From contig NZ_CP133111.1 in the NCBI RefSeq assembly GCF_033001325.1, forward strand, positions 2,294,001-2,358,000: a DNA stretch of 64,000 nt, in the 5' to 3' direction. Made by a program: the position numbers and the translations under genes. The notes beneath the pieces were generated by a model, which was not told the origin of the DNA, did not search any database, and worked only from the letters and a program-made list of their open reading frames with translations. Position 1 is the stretch's first letter; each line of letters opens with the position of its first letter. The DNA comes from Rhodopseudomonas sp. BAL398. Lineage in GTDB: Bacteria; Pseudomonadota; Alphaproteobacteria; Rhizobiales; Xanthobacteraceae. Positions 1 through 8,677 of this stretch are shown here, piece after piece.

Positions 1-572
1 TCCTGCATCCGCGCCACCGCGTCGGCGCGTTCGCGCGGCGACAGATCGGAAATGAATTTCAGACTGGCGTTACGCTTGGCGTCGAGTTCGACCACCCGCG
101 CGGCATTGGCGTAGAACGGATCGAACCGGGTGAGGTCGTCGCGGACATCGTCCATCAGCACGGCGTAACGCGAGGTATGCGATCGGTGCGGCTCGTCGAT
201 CAGCATCCGGCCATAGGCGGTGCGATCGAACGGCGGCGCCTGCCGCCACGGCGCCGCGATCAACTGATAGTCGCCGAACACGCTCTTCCAGGCCGGCCGC
301 GAATGCGGCGGCTCGATCAGCGGATAGGCCAGATCGCGCAGGCTGCGTTCGTTGTCGGTCAGCTGAAATTGCGATGCGTGCAGCCCGACGCTGCCGGTCG
401 CCTCGGCGCCGATCCAGCGATGCATGTCGTCATTGACGAAATTCTGCCGGGTGCGACCGAAATCGCCGCCGCTGCAACCGCCAAGGGTCGCGCTCGCCAG
501 CAGCGCCACGGCCAGCTGCCAGACAGCCCCGCGATCTGTGTTGATCGGGGCCGGATAAGTATTCGCCGGCAT
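1..572 (-). CDS. Lipoprotein of unknown function, C-terminus beyond the left edge
   Basis: An open frame runs on the minus strand from an ATG at 572 to the left edge, 190 codons without a stop. The N-terminus has a hydrophobic stretch (AVWQLAVALLASATL) followed by a lipobox LGGC at about residues 30-33, so it should be a lipoprotein exported by Sec and acylated at that cysteine. The rest is soluble and unremarkable. Codon use is normal for the region and the opposite-strand reading frame looks like a shadow. I do not recognise a function. The end of the gene is missing, so length and C-terminal domains cannot be judged. Confidence 0.7.
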   Translation of the reverse strand, partial: MPANTYPAPINTDRGAVWQLAVALLASATLGGCSGGDFGRTRQNFVNDDMHRWIGAEATGSVGLHASQFQLTDNERSLRDLAYPLIEPPHSRPAWKSVFGDYQLIAAPWRQAPPFDRTAYGRMLIDEPHRSHTSRYAVLMDDVRDDLTRFDPFYANAARVVELDAKRNASLKFISDLSPRERADAVARMQ

Positions 573-589
573 CGAGGCGTTTCCCGCAA

Positions 590-790
590 TCAGGAACGGG
601 CCCTGCGACGTCGACCGCGGCGCGGCGCAGTCCCCTGCTCGGGTCCGCCCTCGCCATCGGATTCCGAATGGCGTTCGATCCGGACCACCGGCAGGATCAC
701 CACCGTGCCCCCGCCCTGGCGCGGCGCAACCATGGTTGACCCCGAGCGACGCGACGCCGCATCCGCTGGAAATTCAATGATGGTGCCCAT
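590..790 (-). CDS. Small conserved hypothetical protein
   Basis: A 66-residue protein starting MGTIIEFPADAASRR and ending in an arginine-rich tail (RRGRRRRARS). From memory, very similar small proteins beginning MGTIIEFP occur across Bradyrhizobium and Rhodopseudomonas; this is recollection, not a search. It lies directly upstream of the lipoprotein gene on the same strand, with its stop 18 bases before that start, so the two could be co-transcribed. There is no membrane segment or recognised domain. A CtrA-type box lies about 65 bases upstream of this start. Confidence 0.55.
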   Translation of the reverse strand: MGTIIEFPADAASRRSGSTMVAPRQGGGTVVILPVVRIERHSESDGEGGPEQGTAPRRGRRRRARS

Positions 791-854
791 TTCAGTTCTC
801 TCCGCGCCTATCGCCTCGGTCCGGCCGGCGCAGCCTCATTAAGGACAAGCATGG

Positions 855-869
855 TTAATGGCATGTTAA
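855..869. promoter_or_regulatory. CtrA-type box (TTAA-N7-TTAA)
   Basis: TTAA at 855-858 and TTAA at 866-869 are separated by exactly seven bases (TGGCATG), matching the core of the alphaproteobacterial cell-cycle regulator CtrA site TTAA-N7-TTAA(C). It sits between the divergent genes starting at 790 (minus) and 977 (plus) and could serve either. Regulation is inferred from the motif only. Confidence 0.45.
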
Positions 870-976
870 TGGTGGACAGCTTGCTCACCCGTTGCTCACC
901 CGATCGGCGGCGCTGTTACCCGGTCGCGGTCCGCGTCTTGCAAGGAACTTTCCGCAGCGTTAATGTTTTGGCTACC

Positions 977-1498
977 ATGGCGGATTTTCGGTTCACCAGT
1001 CCAGGCAACGCCGCCCCGCGCATCGGCTCACACCCGATTGCCATCGCGGCGGCAACGCTGATCCTGATCATCGTTGGGATCGTCGCGGTCATGGTGTGGC
1101 GCAACGCCAACGGCGGCCTGCCCGAGCAGGAGCGGATCACCAAGGCCCAGCTGATCCAGGCCCGGGTGGTCCAGGTCTCCGAAGAGATGCGGGCCAAGGC
1201 CAAGGGGCTCGAACAAGCCCAACAGCAGTCGATTGATCAGCTCCAGGTGATGCAGGATCAGCTCAAAGAGCTCCGCCAAGCGCTGGCGGCGGAACGGACC
1301 AAGACCAAGCAACTGTCGGACGAAGTCGTCAGCCTCACCGAAACGCTGGATGGACTGCGGCAATCCTTTGCCAGCACCCAAGCTTCCGAAGCCAAGCCAG
1401 CGCTACGCCGCAAGCCCGCGGCGCGGCAGAGCCGCAGCCATGGCACGAAATCACGCAGCGGCGCGGCGGCGCAAAAGCGCGGGAAGCCGCGCAGTTAG
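977..1498 (+). CDS. Membrane-anchored coiled-coil protein
   Basis: I place the start at ATG 977 (MADFRFTSPG), giving 173 residues; the longer upstream frame carries low-quality sequence. One transmembrane helix lies at about residues 20-41 (IAIAAATLILIIVGIVAVMVW). A long heptad-rich segment rich in Gln, Glu and Lys follows at about 52-130, predicted as a coiled coil, and then a very basic Ser/Arg/Lys tail. This is an inner-membrane protein with one pass and a coiled coil on one side. Function unknown; a structural or envelope role is possible. A CtrA-type box lies about 110 bases upstream. Confidence 0.7.
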   Translation: MADFRFTSPGNAAPRIGSHPIAIAAATLILIIVGIVAVMVWRNANGGLPEQERITKAQLIQARVVQVSEEMRAKAKGLEQAQQQSIDQLQVMQDQLKELRQALAAERTKTKQLSDEVVSLTETLDGLRQSFASTQASEAKPALRRKPAARQSRSHGTKSRSGAAAQKRGKPRS

Positions 1499-1624
1499 CC
1501 GAGCAGCGCCCCCTCCGGCCAGCAGAGCGTCTGGCGAAGCGAACTTTCTTGCCAAAAGAACTTAGGCTTAACCAATTCCGAGGATCGTCGCTCGCATTGC
1601 GGTGATCATTTTCAGGAGTTGGTA

Positions 1625-2677
1625 ATGCGTAAAGGTGTGGTTCTGGTTGCGGGCTGCAGCGTGCTGGCGGTCCTGATCGGACTGGGCGCAGGCCGTTCCT
1701 ATTTCAGCAGCAGACCGGTTGCGGTCGACACGCGGGCGACAGCCGGCCAGGCCGAATTGAGCACCGGGACGATCGCGTCGCGATGGCCTGGTGCGCCCGA
1801 AGCCGGTGACACGGCCACGGCGGCACCCAGCATCCAGCCCGTGGCCGCTACTGCCGCGCCCGCCAGGACTGACGTCGCCGCCACCGCTTGCGCCAATCCC
1901 GATGCGCTCGGCATTTCCAGGACCGTCGAGATCGACACCACCGGCGGACCGGGACTCGGCCTGTCGCAGTACAAGGATTACGATTTCCTGCAGCCCGGCG
2001 AAGTCGCCCTCACCTTCGACGACGGTCCGTGGCCGGTCAATACGCCGGCCGTGCTCGCAGCTCTGGCCCATCAATGCGTCAAGGCGGTGTTCTTCCCGAT
2101 CGGCAAGCACGCCTCCTGGCATCCCGAGATCCTCAAGCAGGTGGTGGCCCAGGGCCACACCATCGGCTCGCACACCTGGTCGCATCTCAATCTGGCGATC
2201 AAGCCGCTGGCCGAGGCCAAGGCCGAGATCGAGAAGGGCATCAGTTCGGTGGTGCGGGCCGCCGGTCGACCGACGGCGCCGTTCTTCCGCTTCCCGCAGC
2301 TGCGCCAGAATGCCGAGCTGAAAGCCTATCTGCGCGAGCGCAACATCTCGGCGTTCTCGATCGATGTCGATTCCGAAGATTTCCGGATCAAGAAGCCCGA
2401 GCAGCTCGTCGCCTCGACCATGGCAAAGCTGAAGAAGACCGGAAAAGGCATCATCCTGATGCACGACTTCCAGCATTCCACCGCATTGGCGCTGCCGGAG
2501 CTGCTGCTGCAGCTGAAAGCCGGCGGCTACAAAGTGGTGTTCATCACCGCCAAGGACCCGATCGTGACGCTACCGGAATACGACGTCGCGGTCGCCGCCG
2601 CGGCGCAGCCGGCGCGCGCCAGTAATACACGCCCAATCAGCAGCGTGATCCGCACCGTCGGCGGCGCTACCAACTAA
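1625..2677 (+). CDS. Polysaccharide deacetylase family protein (NodB homology domain)
   Basis: 350 residues. The start at ATG 1625 is supported by a Shine-Dalgarno AGGAG six bases upstream; a TTG two codons earlier is less likely. The N-terminus is a signal anchor (residues about 4-24). The catalytic domain begins near residue 125 and shows carbohydrate esterase 4 motifs: LTFDDGP (catalytic and metal Asp), SHTWSH (metal-binding H-x3-H), FFRFPQ, and ILMHD near the end. Members remove acetyl groups from N-acetylated sugars of peptidoglycan, chitin-like or capsule polymers in the periplasm. The substrate cannot be told from sequence. A strong hairpin follows the stop. Confidence 0.88.
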   Translation: MRKGVVLVAGCSVLAVLIGLGAGRSYFSSRPVAVDTRATAGQAELSTGTIASRWPGAPEAGDTATAAPSIQPVAATAAPARTDVAATACANPDALGISRTVEIDTTGGPGLGLSQYKDYDFLQPGEVALTFDDGPWPVNTPAVLAALAHQCVKAVFFPIGKHASWHPEILKQVVAQGHTIGSHTWSHLNLAIKPLAEAKAEIEKGISSVVRAAGRPTAPFFRFPQLRQNAELKAYLRERNISAFSIDVDSEDFRIKKPEQLVASTMAKLKKTGKGIILMHDFQHSTALALPELLLQLKAGGYKVVFITAKDPIVTLPEYDVAVAAAAQPARASNTRPISSVIRTVGGATN

Positions 2678-2701
2678 TCCACCAGGACGATCAGTACGGC
2701 G

Positions 2702-2728
2702 GGGTTCGGGCCATATTGGCCCGAACCC
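2702..2728 (+). terminator. Hairpin, probable terminator
   Basis: A perfect 11-base stem, GGGTTCGGGCC and GGCCCGAACCC, with a 5-base loop (ATATT) lies 24 bases after the polysaccharide deacetylase stop. It is followed only by a short ATTTACC, so the T tract is weak, but position and stem strength fit intrinsic termination. Confidence 0.65.
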
Positions 2729-2746
2729 ATTTACCAAGTATTTCCC

Positions 2747-2761
2747 TTAACGGCCTGTTAA
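2747..2761. promoter_or_regulatory. CtrA-type box (TTAA-N7-TTAA)
   Basis: TTAA at 2747-2750 and TTAA at 2758-2761 flank seven bases (CGGCCTG), a full match to the core of a CtrA site. It lies 51 bases upstream of the DUF2336 gene start, a position suited to direct control of its promoter. Inferred from motif and place. Confidence 0.5.
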
Positions 2762-2811
2762 ATCGACCGCGCTAGATTCTGGCGATAGTTCCTCAATCGC
2801 GCATCGCCCCC

Positions 2812-3789
2812 ATGACCGCACCACCGATGTTTCCGGGTTTCGACGGCTTGATGACGCTCTCGCGCCGCGAGGGCGTCGACATTCGTCCGACGCTGCTTCG
2901 CGTGCTGACCGATCTGTATGTCCAAAGCAGCGTCCATAGCATCGACGAGGAAAAGCAATTCGTCGAACTGACCTCGCGGCTGATCGACCAGGTCGACGAT
3001 GCGACCCGCGCCGCCGTGCGAGCCAGGCTCTCGATCTATCCGAACACCCCGAACGCGATCGCCCAGAGATTGTCGCTGCGCACCACCGCTCCCGGACAGC
3101 GCGTCCCGCAGGCCGAGCGGATCGAAGCGGCTGAACCAGCCGCCTCCCCGGCGAAGCCGCAATCCGACGCGCAGTTGCGCTCGTCGAACCTGACGATGCA
3201 GCCGGACGACGCCGCACAGATCAACGAGATGTTCTTTGCCGCCAGTTCCAGCGAGCGCACGACGATCCTGCACAATCTCGATGCCACACCGCTGAAGCCG
3301 GCGGCGCGGATCTATCCGCCGCGCGCGGCGCGCGCGATCGAGACCCTGCAAATGGCGGCGTTCGCGGCCGATGCGGAGAATTTCGTCCGCGAACTCGGCG
3401 ACGCGCTGATCCTGCCGGCCAAGGTCGCCGAGCGGGTGGCCAGCGATCCCGGCGGCGAACCGCTGGCCTGCGCGGCGAAAGCCCTCGGCATGGACGGCGA
3501 GTTGTTCGAGCGCGTGCTGATGTTCCTCGACCCCGCGCTCGGCGCGTCGGTCGATCGGGTATACCGGCTGTCGCGGCTCTACGACAATCTGAGCGAGCGC
3601 TCAGCTTTGATCATGCTGGCGGCATGGCGTGGCGCCACCGTGGCGGCGACCCGCGCCAAATATCGCTCGACCCTGCATGACGACGAGCGGCATCGCGCCC
3701 GCGCTTCGCAACCGCTGAGCCGGCCGACCGTACAGCCCGGCGCAAGCATTTTGCCGCGCACCGGCACCGGGCAGAAATCCGGAAGCTAG
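2812..3789 (+). CDS. DUF2336 domain-containing protein
   Basis: 325 residues, all-helical in character, with the DUF2336 pattern through residues about 15-280 (LTRLIDQVDDATRAAVRARLS; GEPLACAAKALGMDGELFERVLMFL; LSERSALIMLAAWRG). The family is common in Rhizobiales and Caulobacterales and is largely uncharacterised; HEAT-like helical repeats are suggested. No signal peptide or membrane segment. A CtrA-type box precedes the gene, which suggests a cell-cycle link, but this is inference. The stop codon TAG shares the palindrome CTAG with the stop of the convergent DUF1491 gene. A paralogue is encoded at 39065-40183. Confidence 0.8.
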   Translation: MTAPPMFPGFDGLMTLSRREGVDIRPTLLRVLTDLYVQSSVHSIDEEKQFVELTSRLIDQVDDATRAAVRARLSIYPNTPNAIAQRLSLRTTAPGQRVPQAERIEAAEPAASPAKPQSDAQLRSSNLTMQPDDAAQINEMFFAASSSERTTILHNLDATPLKPAARIYPPRAARAIETLQMAAFAADAENFVRELGDALILPAKVAERVASDPGGEPLACAAKALGMDGELFERVLMFLDPALGASVDRVYRLSRLYDNLSERSALIMLAAWRGATVAATRAKYRSTLHDDERHRARASQPLSRPTVQPGASILPRTGTGQKSGS

Positions 3790-4130
3790 TTTTTCGCCAG
3801 ATCGAGAAAGTGCCGGCCGGCTCTGTCCTCGATCTCGACGATCCAGACATCGGGATCGAAGCGGATTTCCTTGGCCAGTCGCTCCTCGATCGCCTGGTCG
3901 GCGACCGGCGTCGCCGAGACGGGCGTGAACACCCGCTCGAGCGGGCGTTCGTCATCGTAAGCGGTTTGCGGCGCCGGCATGTAGAGCATGGCAGTGCCGT
4001 CGAGCAGCGCGACTTTGATGAACACCGCGCCGGCGTCCTCGGCCCCGCGTCGGCAGACCGCGCCGAACACGCCTTCGGTCTGGCACCGTCGCAGATAGGC
4101 GGCGACCCAGATGCTACTTTTCAATCTCAT
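3786..4130 (-). CDS. DUF1491 family protein
   Basis: 114 residues, start MRLKSSIWVAAYLRRC, with the typical DUF1491 sequence: N-terminal KSxIWVxAYLRR, then GAVFIKV, and an acidic C-terminal part (RFDPDVWIVEIEDRAGRHFL). A small cytoplasmic protein found throughout alphaproteobacteria; function unknown. It is convergent with the DUF2336 gene and their stop codons overlap. Downstream of the peptidoglycan-binding gene on the same strand with a 33-base gap, so possibly the last gene of that unit. Confidence 0.85.
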   Translation of the reverse strand: MRLKSSIWVAAYLRRCQTEGVFGAVCRRGAEDAGAVFIKVALLDGTAMLYMPAPQTAYDDERPLERVFTPVSATPVADQAIEERLAKEIRFDPDVWIVEIEDRAGRHFLDLAKN

Positions 4131-4163
4131 GGATTCGACATTAGGCCAGCTGGGAAATCGATT

Positions 4164-4856
4164 CTAGTCGATCGGACGGCCGGTCATCGCGCTGAGCTCG
4201 CGCACCAGCCGGTCCGACATCTTGCCGGTCACCGGAATCCGGCGCGCGCGTTCGAACCGCTGGATTGCCGCCTGGGTATCGGAGCCGATCGTGCCGGTCG
4301 GCTTCAGCTGTCCGTAGCCGTAATCGGTCAAGGTGCGCTGCACCGCGGCGATCCGGCGCGACGATTGGATCATGTCGCCGAGTGGATCGTGCTGGGCTGA
4401 CGGGATCGGCGCCGGCGGCCGCGCCACCGGAATCGGCGCTGCCGGGGCGGCATTTGTCCGCATCAGAGCGGCGAGCGGATCGGCTTTGCGCGGCTCCGCC
4501 GCATGATGAATCTCGACGCTGCGCGGCTCGGCGGCGCTCGGCTGGGCCGCGGTCGGCTCGGGCCTTGTCGCCGCCACGGTCGGGCGCGGTCGCGGCAGCG
4601 GGCTTTCGGCCTCGGCCGCCAGCGGCAGCATGATGGTGGTGGTGCCGAACATCGGCGACGGATGGCGACCGGCCTGCATGAATATCGCGTTGGAGATGAT
4701 GGCCACCACGGCAGCCGACGCGATCATCGCCGCCACCAGATCCTTCGGGCTGCGCAGCAGCAGCCGCGCCACGATCCCGCGCTCGCTTTCGTCCATGATC
4801 GCGACCGGGCCGCCGCGGCGCGATCCGTCGGCTTTCTTGGTCTTGGTCTTAGGCAC
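4164..4856 (-). CDS. Peptidoglycan-binding domain membrane protein
   Basis: 230 residues. A basic cytoplasmic N-terminus (MPKTKTKKADGSRRGG) precedes one membrane helix at about residues 38-58, followed by a Pro/Ala-rich linker and a C-terminal peptidoglycan-binding_1 type domain (IAAVQRTLTDYGY, TIGSDTQAAIQRFERARRIPVTGKMSDRLVREL). It should be anchored in the inner membrane and touch the cell wall. Its start overlaps the end of the histidine kinase gene by 8 bases, so the two are translationally coupled and probably act in the same envelope or cell-cycle process. Confidence 0.8.
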   Translation of the reverse strand: MPKTKTKKADGSRRGGPVAIMDESERGIVARLLLRSPKDLVAAMIASAAVVAIISNAIFMQAGRHPSPMFGTTTIMLPLAAEAESPLPRPRPTVAATRPEPTAAQPSAAEPRSVEIHHAAEPRKADPLAALMRTNAAPAAPIPVARPPAPIPSAQHDPLGDMIQSSRRIAAVQRTLTDYGYGQLKPTGTIGSDTQAAIQRFERARRIPVTGKMSDRLVRELSAMTGRPID

Positions 4857-6678
4857 TCTTCTTCACCTGATAATCTTGAACCTGGGCCGCTGACGACGCC
4901 GGCGGATTGAGCGTCGCGATGTTGTTGTTCGGGGCCGGCCTGACGGCTGCCAGAGGCAACGTGACCGTGACGGTGGTGCCCTCGTCGATCTTGCTCTGGA
5001 CGTTGATCTCGCCGCCATGCAACGCGACCAGGCTCTTGACGATCGACAGGCCGAGCCCGGTGCCCTCGTGGCGGCGTTGATAGGTCTTGCCGGCCTGGAA
5101 GAACGGATTGCCGAGCCGCTTGAGATCATCCTCCGAAATGCCGACGCCGGTGTCGGTGACGCGCAGCGCCAGCCGCGTGCCGTCGACCGCGGCCGACACC
5201 GTGACGGTGCCGCCGCGCTCGGTGAACTTGATCGCATTCGACACCAGATTGAGCACGATCTGCCGGAACGCGCGCGGATCGCCATTGATCTGCGGCAGGT
5301 CCTCCGGCGCGCGGGTGACGAGCTCGATGTCGTTCTCGCGCGCCTTCAGCGCCAGCAGGTTGCAGCAATTCATCAATGCCGGGCGCGGCGCGAACGGCTC
5401 GGGCGCAATCTCGAAATTGCCCGACTCCATCTTCGACATGTCGAGAATGCCGTTCACCACGCTGAGCAGGTGCTGACCCGAATCATTGATCAGCTGCGCA
5501 TATTCCTTGCGGCGCTCCGCGGTGATCATCAGCGAGTCTTCCTGAACGATCATTTCCGAAAAGCCGATGATGGCGTTCAGCGGCGTGCGCAATTCATGGC
5601 TCATGGTGGCGAGGAAGCGGCTCTTCGCCGCGTCGGCGCGCGCGGCTTCGCCGCGGGCATCGGCCAGCGCCTGTTCCTGGTTCTTGCGGTCGGTGACGTC
5701 ACGCATCACCGCCACCACTTCGGCTTCGCCGGCGGCGACCTGATGGTTGGCCTGTTCGAGCGGTCGGCAACGCATTTCCAGCCAGATGAATTCCATCGGC
5801 GCGCCACGTCCGCGCTCGCCGCGGGGCAATTCGCGGCGCACCCGGAATTCGACGCTGCCGGCCTGACCACGCCCGGCGTCCGACAGCGCGGTCAGAAACG
5901 CCGGCCGGTCGGCAACATGGACGCGGTCGAACAGGCCATGCCCGATCAGCCGCGACGCGCTGGTGCCGAGCAGCGGCTCGACCGCGGGCGAGATGAACTG
6001 CACCGCGCCGTTGCGGCTGTGCCGCGAAATCACGTCGCTCATATTGCGCGCCAGCAGGCGGTAACGGCCCTCCTCGTCAGAGAGCAACGCCACGCTGATA
6101 CGCCCCAGCGATTCCGCGCCGAATGCAAGCACCGCCGCATAGAGCGTCGCCGTGGTGACGCCCAGCGCCATCAGCAGATTATGCTGGTCGACGTCAGCCA
6201 TCGACGCCGGCAGCATTCCAAAGTGATTGATTGCCATCAGCGCGACGATGCAGCTCAGCGACAGCGCCAACGCGAAGGCCACGACGCGACGCGACGCCGA
6301 TAGCGCGGCTTCGAGCGGCACCACGATCAGCCACACCACCGCGAACGATCCGATGCCGCCGGTGGTCACCGACACCACCATGATCAGACTGGTCAGCGCC
6401 AGCGACGACAACAGATGCGCGCTCTCGTAGCGGCCTGTTCGCGACAGGAAGTACGCCAGCAGGATCGGCGCGATCAGCCAGGCGAAGATGGCGACCTCGA
6501 TCGCGCTGGGAGCGCCGCGTAGCGCCAGATAGATAGGGAATGCCGCGAAGGCCGCGAGGCTTCCGATCAGCCGCGGTGCGATGAAGGCGCGATGCCGCGC
6601 GCTGGCCAGCGCATCGGACCGCGCCGACGGATGGAGTAGCGCATCAAGACATTCGTTGATGATTTTCGACACGGCCAA
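4849..6678 (-). CDS. PAS-domain sensor histidine kinase, DivJ/PleC (PdhS)-like
   Basis: 609 residues. The N-terminal third holds five or six membrane helices (about residues 30-190), then a PAS domain (about 205-330), a HisKA domain with MSHELRTPLNAIIGFSEMI (phosphoacceptor His), and an HATPase_c domain with the N box LNLVSNAIKF, G1 DTGVGI and G2 GTGLGLSIVK. The membrane-PAS-kinase layout and H box fit the DivJ/PleC/PdhS group that phosphorylates or dephosphorylates the response regulator DivK and so controls CtrA. The exact member is not certain. It overlaps the next gene by 8 bases. A CtrA-like half-site (TTAA-N7-CTAA, 6754-6768) lies upstream. Confidence 0.82.
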   Translation of the reverse strand: MAVSKIINECLDALLHPSARSDALASARHRAFIAPRLIGSLAAFAAFPIYLALRGAPSAIEVAIFAWLIAPILLAYFLSRTGRYESAHLLSSLALTSLIMVVSVTTGGIGSFAVVWLIVVPLEAALSASRRVVAFALALSLSCIVALMAINHFGMLPASMADVDQHNLLMALGVTTATLYAAVLAFGAESLGRISVALLSDEEGRYRLLARNMSDVISRHSRNGAVQFISPAVEPLLGTSASRLIGHGLFDRVHVADRPAFLTALSDAGRGQAGSVEFRVRRELPRGERGRGAPMEFIWLEMRCRPLEQANHQVAAGEAEVVAVMRDVTDRKNQEQALADARGEAARADAAKSRFLATMSHELRTPLNAIIGFSEMIVQEDSLMITAERRKEYAQLINDSGQHLLSVVNGILDMSKMESGNFEIAPEPFAPRPALMNCCNLLALKARENDIELVTRAPEDLPQINGDPRAFRQIVLNLVSNAIKFTERGGTVTVSAAVDGTRLALRVTDTGVGISEDDLKRLGNPFFQAGKTYQRRHEGTGLGLSIVKSLVALHGGEINVQSKIDEGTTVTVTLPLAAVRPAPNNNIATLNPPASSAAQVQDYQVKKSA

Positions 6679-7093
6679 TTTTTCTGCGCTCGCTCGTCAC
6701 AATCGACGGGACGGAACGCCCCCTTATCGTCGAGTCACCGTGTCAGAGCCGAATTAAGCGAACGCTAAGGCCCACGCGGCGCCGGCTGATCCCGGTGCAT
6801 TCGGGCTGTTTTGACGCTTTACGGCCCGGCTATTCGATACTGATGGTGAACGTAAGGTTTCAAAGTCCGGGGATATTATGGTTTCGAAATGGTGGCCACG
6901 CCAAAGCGTCGCTTCAAATTGCGCGAGCTGCATCAATCGAAAATTTACGGCGAATCGCATCGTTCGGCTTTTCCGCAAATCTTGCGTGAATTGAACCCGG
7001 CACGAAAAGGTCGCGTTTATCGACCGCTGCTAAGACCCGGTCGGATTGCGAGAGATCAATCGCAACGGGATAAAGGACGGACGGGGTCGCGAG
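6679..7093. other. Intergenic region, divergent promoters
   Basis: About 415 bases between the divergent histidine kinase and DUF5330 genes. It should hold both promoters. I see only a weak CtrA-like site, TTAA-N7-CTAA at 6754-6768, and no convincing small gene or strong hairpin. Confidence 0.4.
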
Positions 7094-7501
7094 ATGTTTT
7101 TTCTGCTTCGCATGGTGTTCTGGCTCGGGCTGGTGTTGGTGTTACTGCCGCGAGAGAAGTCGCCCGACACGGATAAACGTCCTCAGCTCGACGCGTCGGA
7201 GGCGGTCTCCGCGGCGACCGCGGCGGTGTTCGATATGAGCCAATTCTGCACCCGCCAGCCCGCGGCCTGCGAGGTCGGCGGCCAGGCCGCCAGCGCGATC
7301 GGTCATCGCGCCCAGGAGGGCGCGCGGAGATTGTACCAGATCATCACCGACAAGAAGTCGAACGATCACACCGGCTCGATCGGTCAGGTCGACCATGGCG
7401 ACGAGGCCTCGAGCGGTCTGGCGCCGCATGACACTTTGCTGCCCGAGGATTTGAAGGCGGAATGGCAGATGCCGATCGAGCATGCGGACGCCGCGAACTA
7501 G
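7094..7501 (+). CDS. DUF5330 domain-containing protein
   Basis: 135 residues from ATG 7094 (MFFLLRMVFWLGLVLVLLP), the usual start of this alphaproteobacterial family; the longer frame upstream is not typical. One N-terminal membrane segment (residues about 2-18) with a short cytoplasmic end, then a soluble part containing two cysteines in the segment FDMSQFCTRQPAACEVG, a conserved mark of the family. Exported or membrane-anchored; function unknown. Followed by sufE-like gene on the same strand after 128 bases. Confidence 0.75.
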   Translation: MFFLLRMVFWLGLVLVLLPREKSPDTDKRPQLDASEAVSAATAAVFDMSQFCTRQPAACEVGGQAASAIGHRAQEGARRLYQIITDKKSNDHTGSIGQVDHGDEASSGLAPHDTLLPEDLKAEWQMPIEHADAAN

Positions 7502-7629
7502 ATCGCGAGTGGAACTGACGAGTTTAGACCAATCGCCCAATTTCTGCGCTTTCGAGCCAGCGCGATCCCCTATATCTGTGGGGCTTGGTTCCGCCGCGGT
7601 GGAACCGCAGCGAACAGATGCGGATCACG

Positions 7630-8058
7630 ATGACGATTGACGAGATCAAGGACAATTTCGCGCTGCTGGAGGACTGGGACGATCGCTACCGTTATGTGAT
7701 CGAACTCGGCCGTACGCTCGATCCGATGCCGGAGGATGAGCATTCGGCGGCCAACAAGGTGCAGGGCTGCGCCAGCCAAGTCTGGCTGTCGCGTCAGCTG
7801 ACGCGCAACGACAAGGGCGAGCCGGTGCTCAGCTATCTGGGCGACAGCGACGCCCATATCGTGCGCGGGCTGATCGCCATCCTGCTGACGCTGTGCTCGG
7901 GCCGCACCCCGACCGACATTCTCGCCACCGAGCCCGCCGCCTTGTTCGACGAGCTCGGATTTGGCGAACATCTGACGCCGCAGCGCTCCAATGGATTGCG
8001 CGCGATGGTCGAGCGGATTCGCAACGACGCCCGCGAGACGCTGGCGGCCTCGACCTGA
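7630..8058 (+). CDS. sufE: SufE family cysteine desulfurase activator
   Basis: 142 residues from ATG 7630 (MTIDEIKDNF), the canonical start of alphaproteobacterial SufE; an ATG four codons earlier is possible. The catalytic cysteine is in VQGCASQVWL (about residue 53). SufE accepts persulfide sulfur from the desulfurase SufS and passes it to the SufBCD scaffold for iron-sulfur cluster assembly in the cytoplasm. Here it stands apart from any suf operon, which is common in Bradyrhizobiaceae. It converges on the DUF6456 gene with a gap of only seven bases. Confidence 0.88.
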   Translation: MTIDEIKDNFALLEDWDDRYRYVIELGRTLDPMPEDEHSAANKVQGCASQVWLSRQLTRNDKGEPVLSYLGDSDAHIVRGLIAILLTLCSGRTPTDILATEPAALFDELGFGEHLTPQRSNGLRAMVERIRNDARETLAAST

Positions 8059-8065
8059 GCCAAGC

Positions 8066-8677
8066 TCAGCGCGCGGCGACCTCGGCATCTTCGGCCATCC
8101 AGCTGCGCATCCGCGATTGCCCCTCGCCGCTCGGCTGTGCGATCCCGTAATGCCGCGCCAGCCGGTCGAGCGCCAATTGCAGCACGATCTTGCCCGACCG
8201 CGCCGGCCAGCCGCGCTCTCGTTCGACATCCTCGAGCCCGCGCAAGAAGCAGCAGACGTCGAGCAGGATCCCGGAGAATTCCGGACCGCAAGCCTGCAAC
8301 GCCAGCTGAACCCGCTGGCGCGAGGCCACCACCCAATCGGTCATCTCCCCGGCACCGGCGCCCGACCGTCCGGTCGGCGCGCCCCAGTTCGAGGTGACGC
8401 GCGGCGACAGGTTGCCGCGGGTGAAGTCGGCGCGCAGCCGTTCGCCGGCCGCGAACTGGTTCGGGGTGATCAGGCTGCGCCCGTCGCGACCCTTGCGCCG
8501 CGCCAGCCACGCCAGCGGACTCTCGCTGTCATTGACGGTGACACGGGCGACGCCATCGGCGGTCATGATCTCGCGCGTCGCCAGATCGAGGTGCCGCGCG
8601 CGAAAGCCGTCGATCTCCGCGGCGGGGTCGGCCTTGACGCGGCGCCGCGCGGTCTCCTTGCGGTCCTGACGTTTCAT
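8066..8677 (-). CDS. DUF6456 domain-containing protein
   Basis: 203 residues from ATG 8677 (MKRQDRKETARRRV). The C-terminal half matches the DUF6456 pattern: LITPNQFAAGERLRADF, then a helical domain with CGPEFSGILLDVCCFLRGLEDVERERGWPARSGKIVLQLALDRLARHYG. A soluble, probably DNA-associated protein of unknown role. Its ATG overlaps the TGA of the upstream gene by four bases (ATGA at 8674-8677), so it is translated with the DnaA-domain-like protein; the pair probably works together. Confidence 0.78.
   Translation of the reverse strand: MKRQDRKETARRRVKADPAAEIDGFRARHLDLATREIMTADGVARVTVNDSESPLAWLARRKGRDGRSLITPNQFAAGERLRADFTRGNLSPRVTSNWGAPTGRSGAGAGEMTDWVVASRQRVQLALQACGPEFSGILLDVCCFLRGLEDVERERGWPARSGKIVLQLALDRLARHYGIAQPSGEGQSRMRSWMAEDAEVAAR

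Noticed and set aside
5017-6303. 428-codon plus-strand frame opposite the histidine kinase
   Set aside because: Low-complexity Arg/His-rich sequence without family signals; the kinase on the minus strand has all its motifs.
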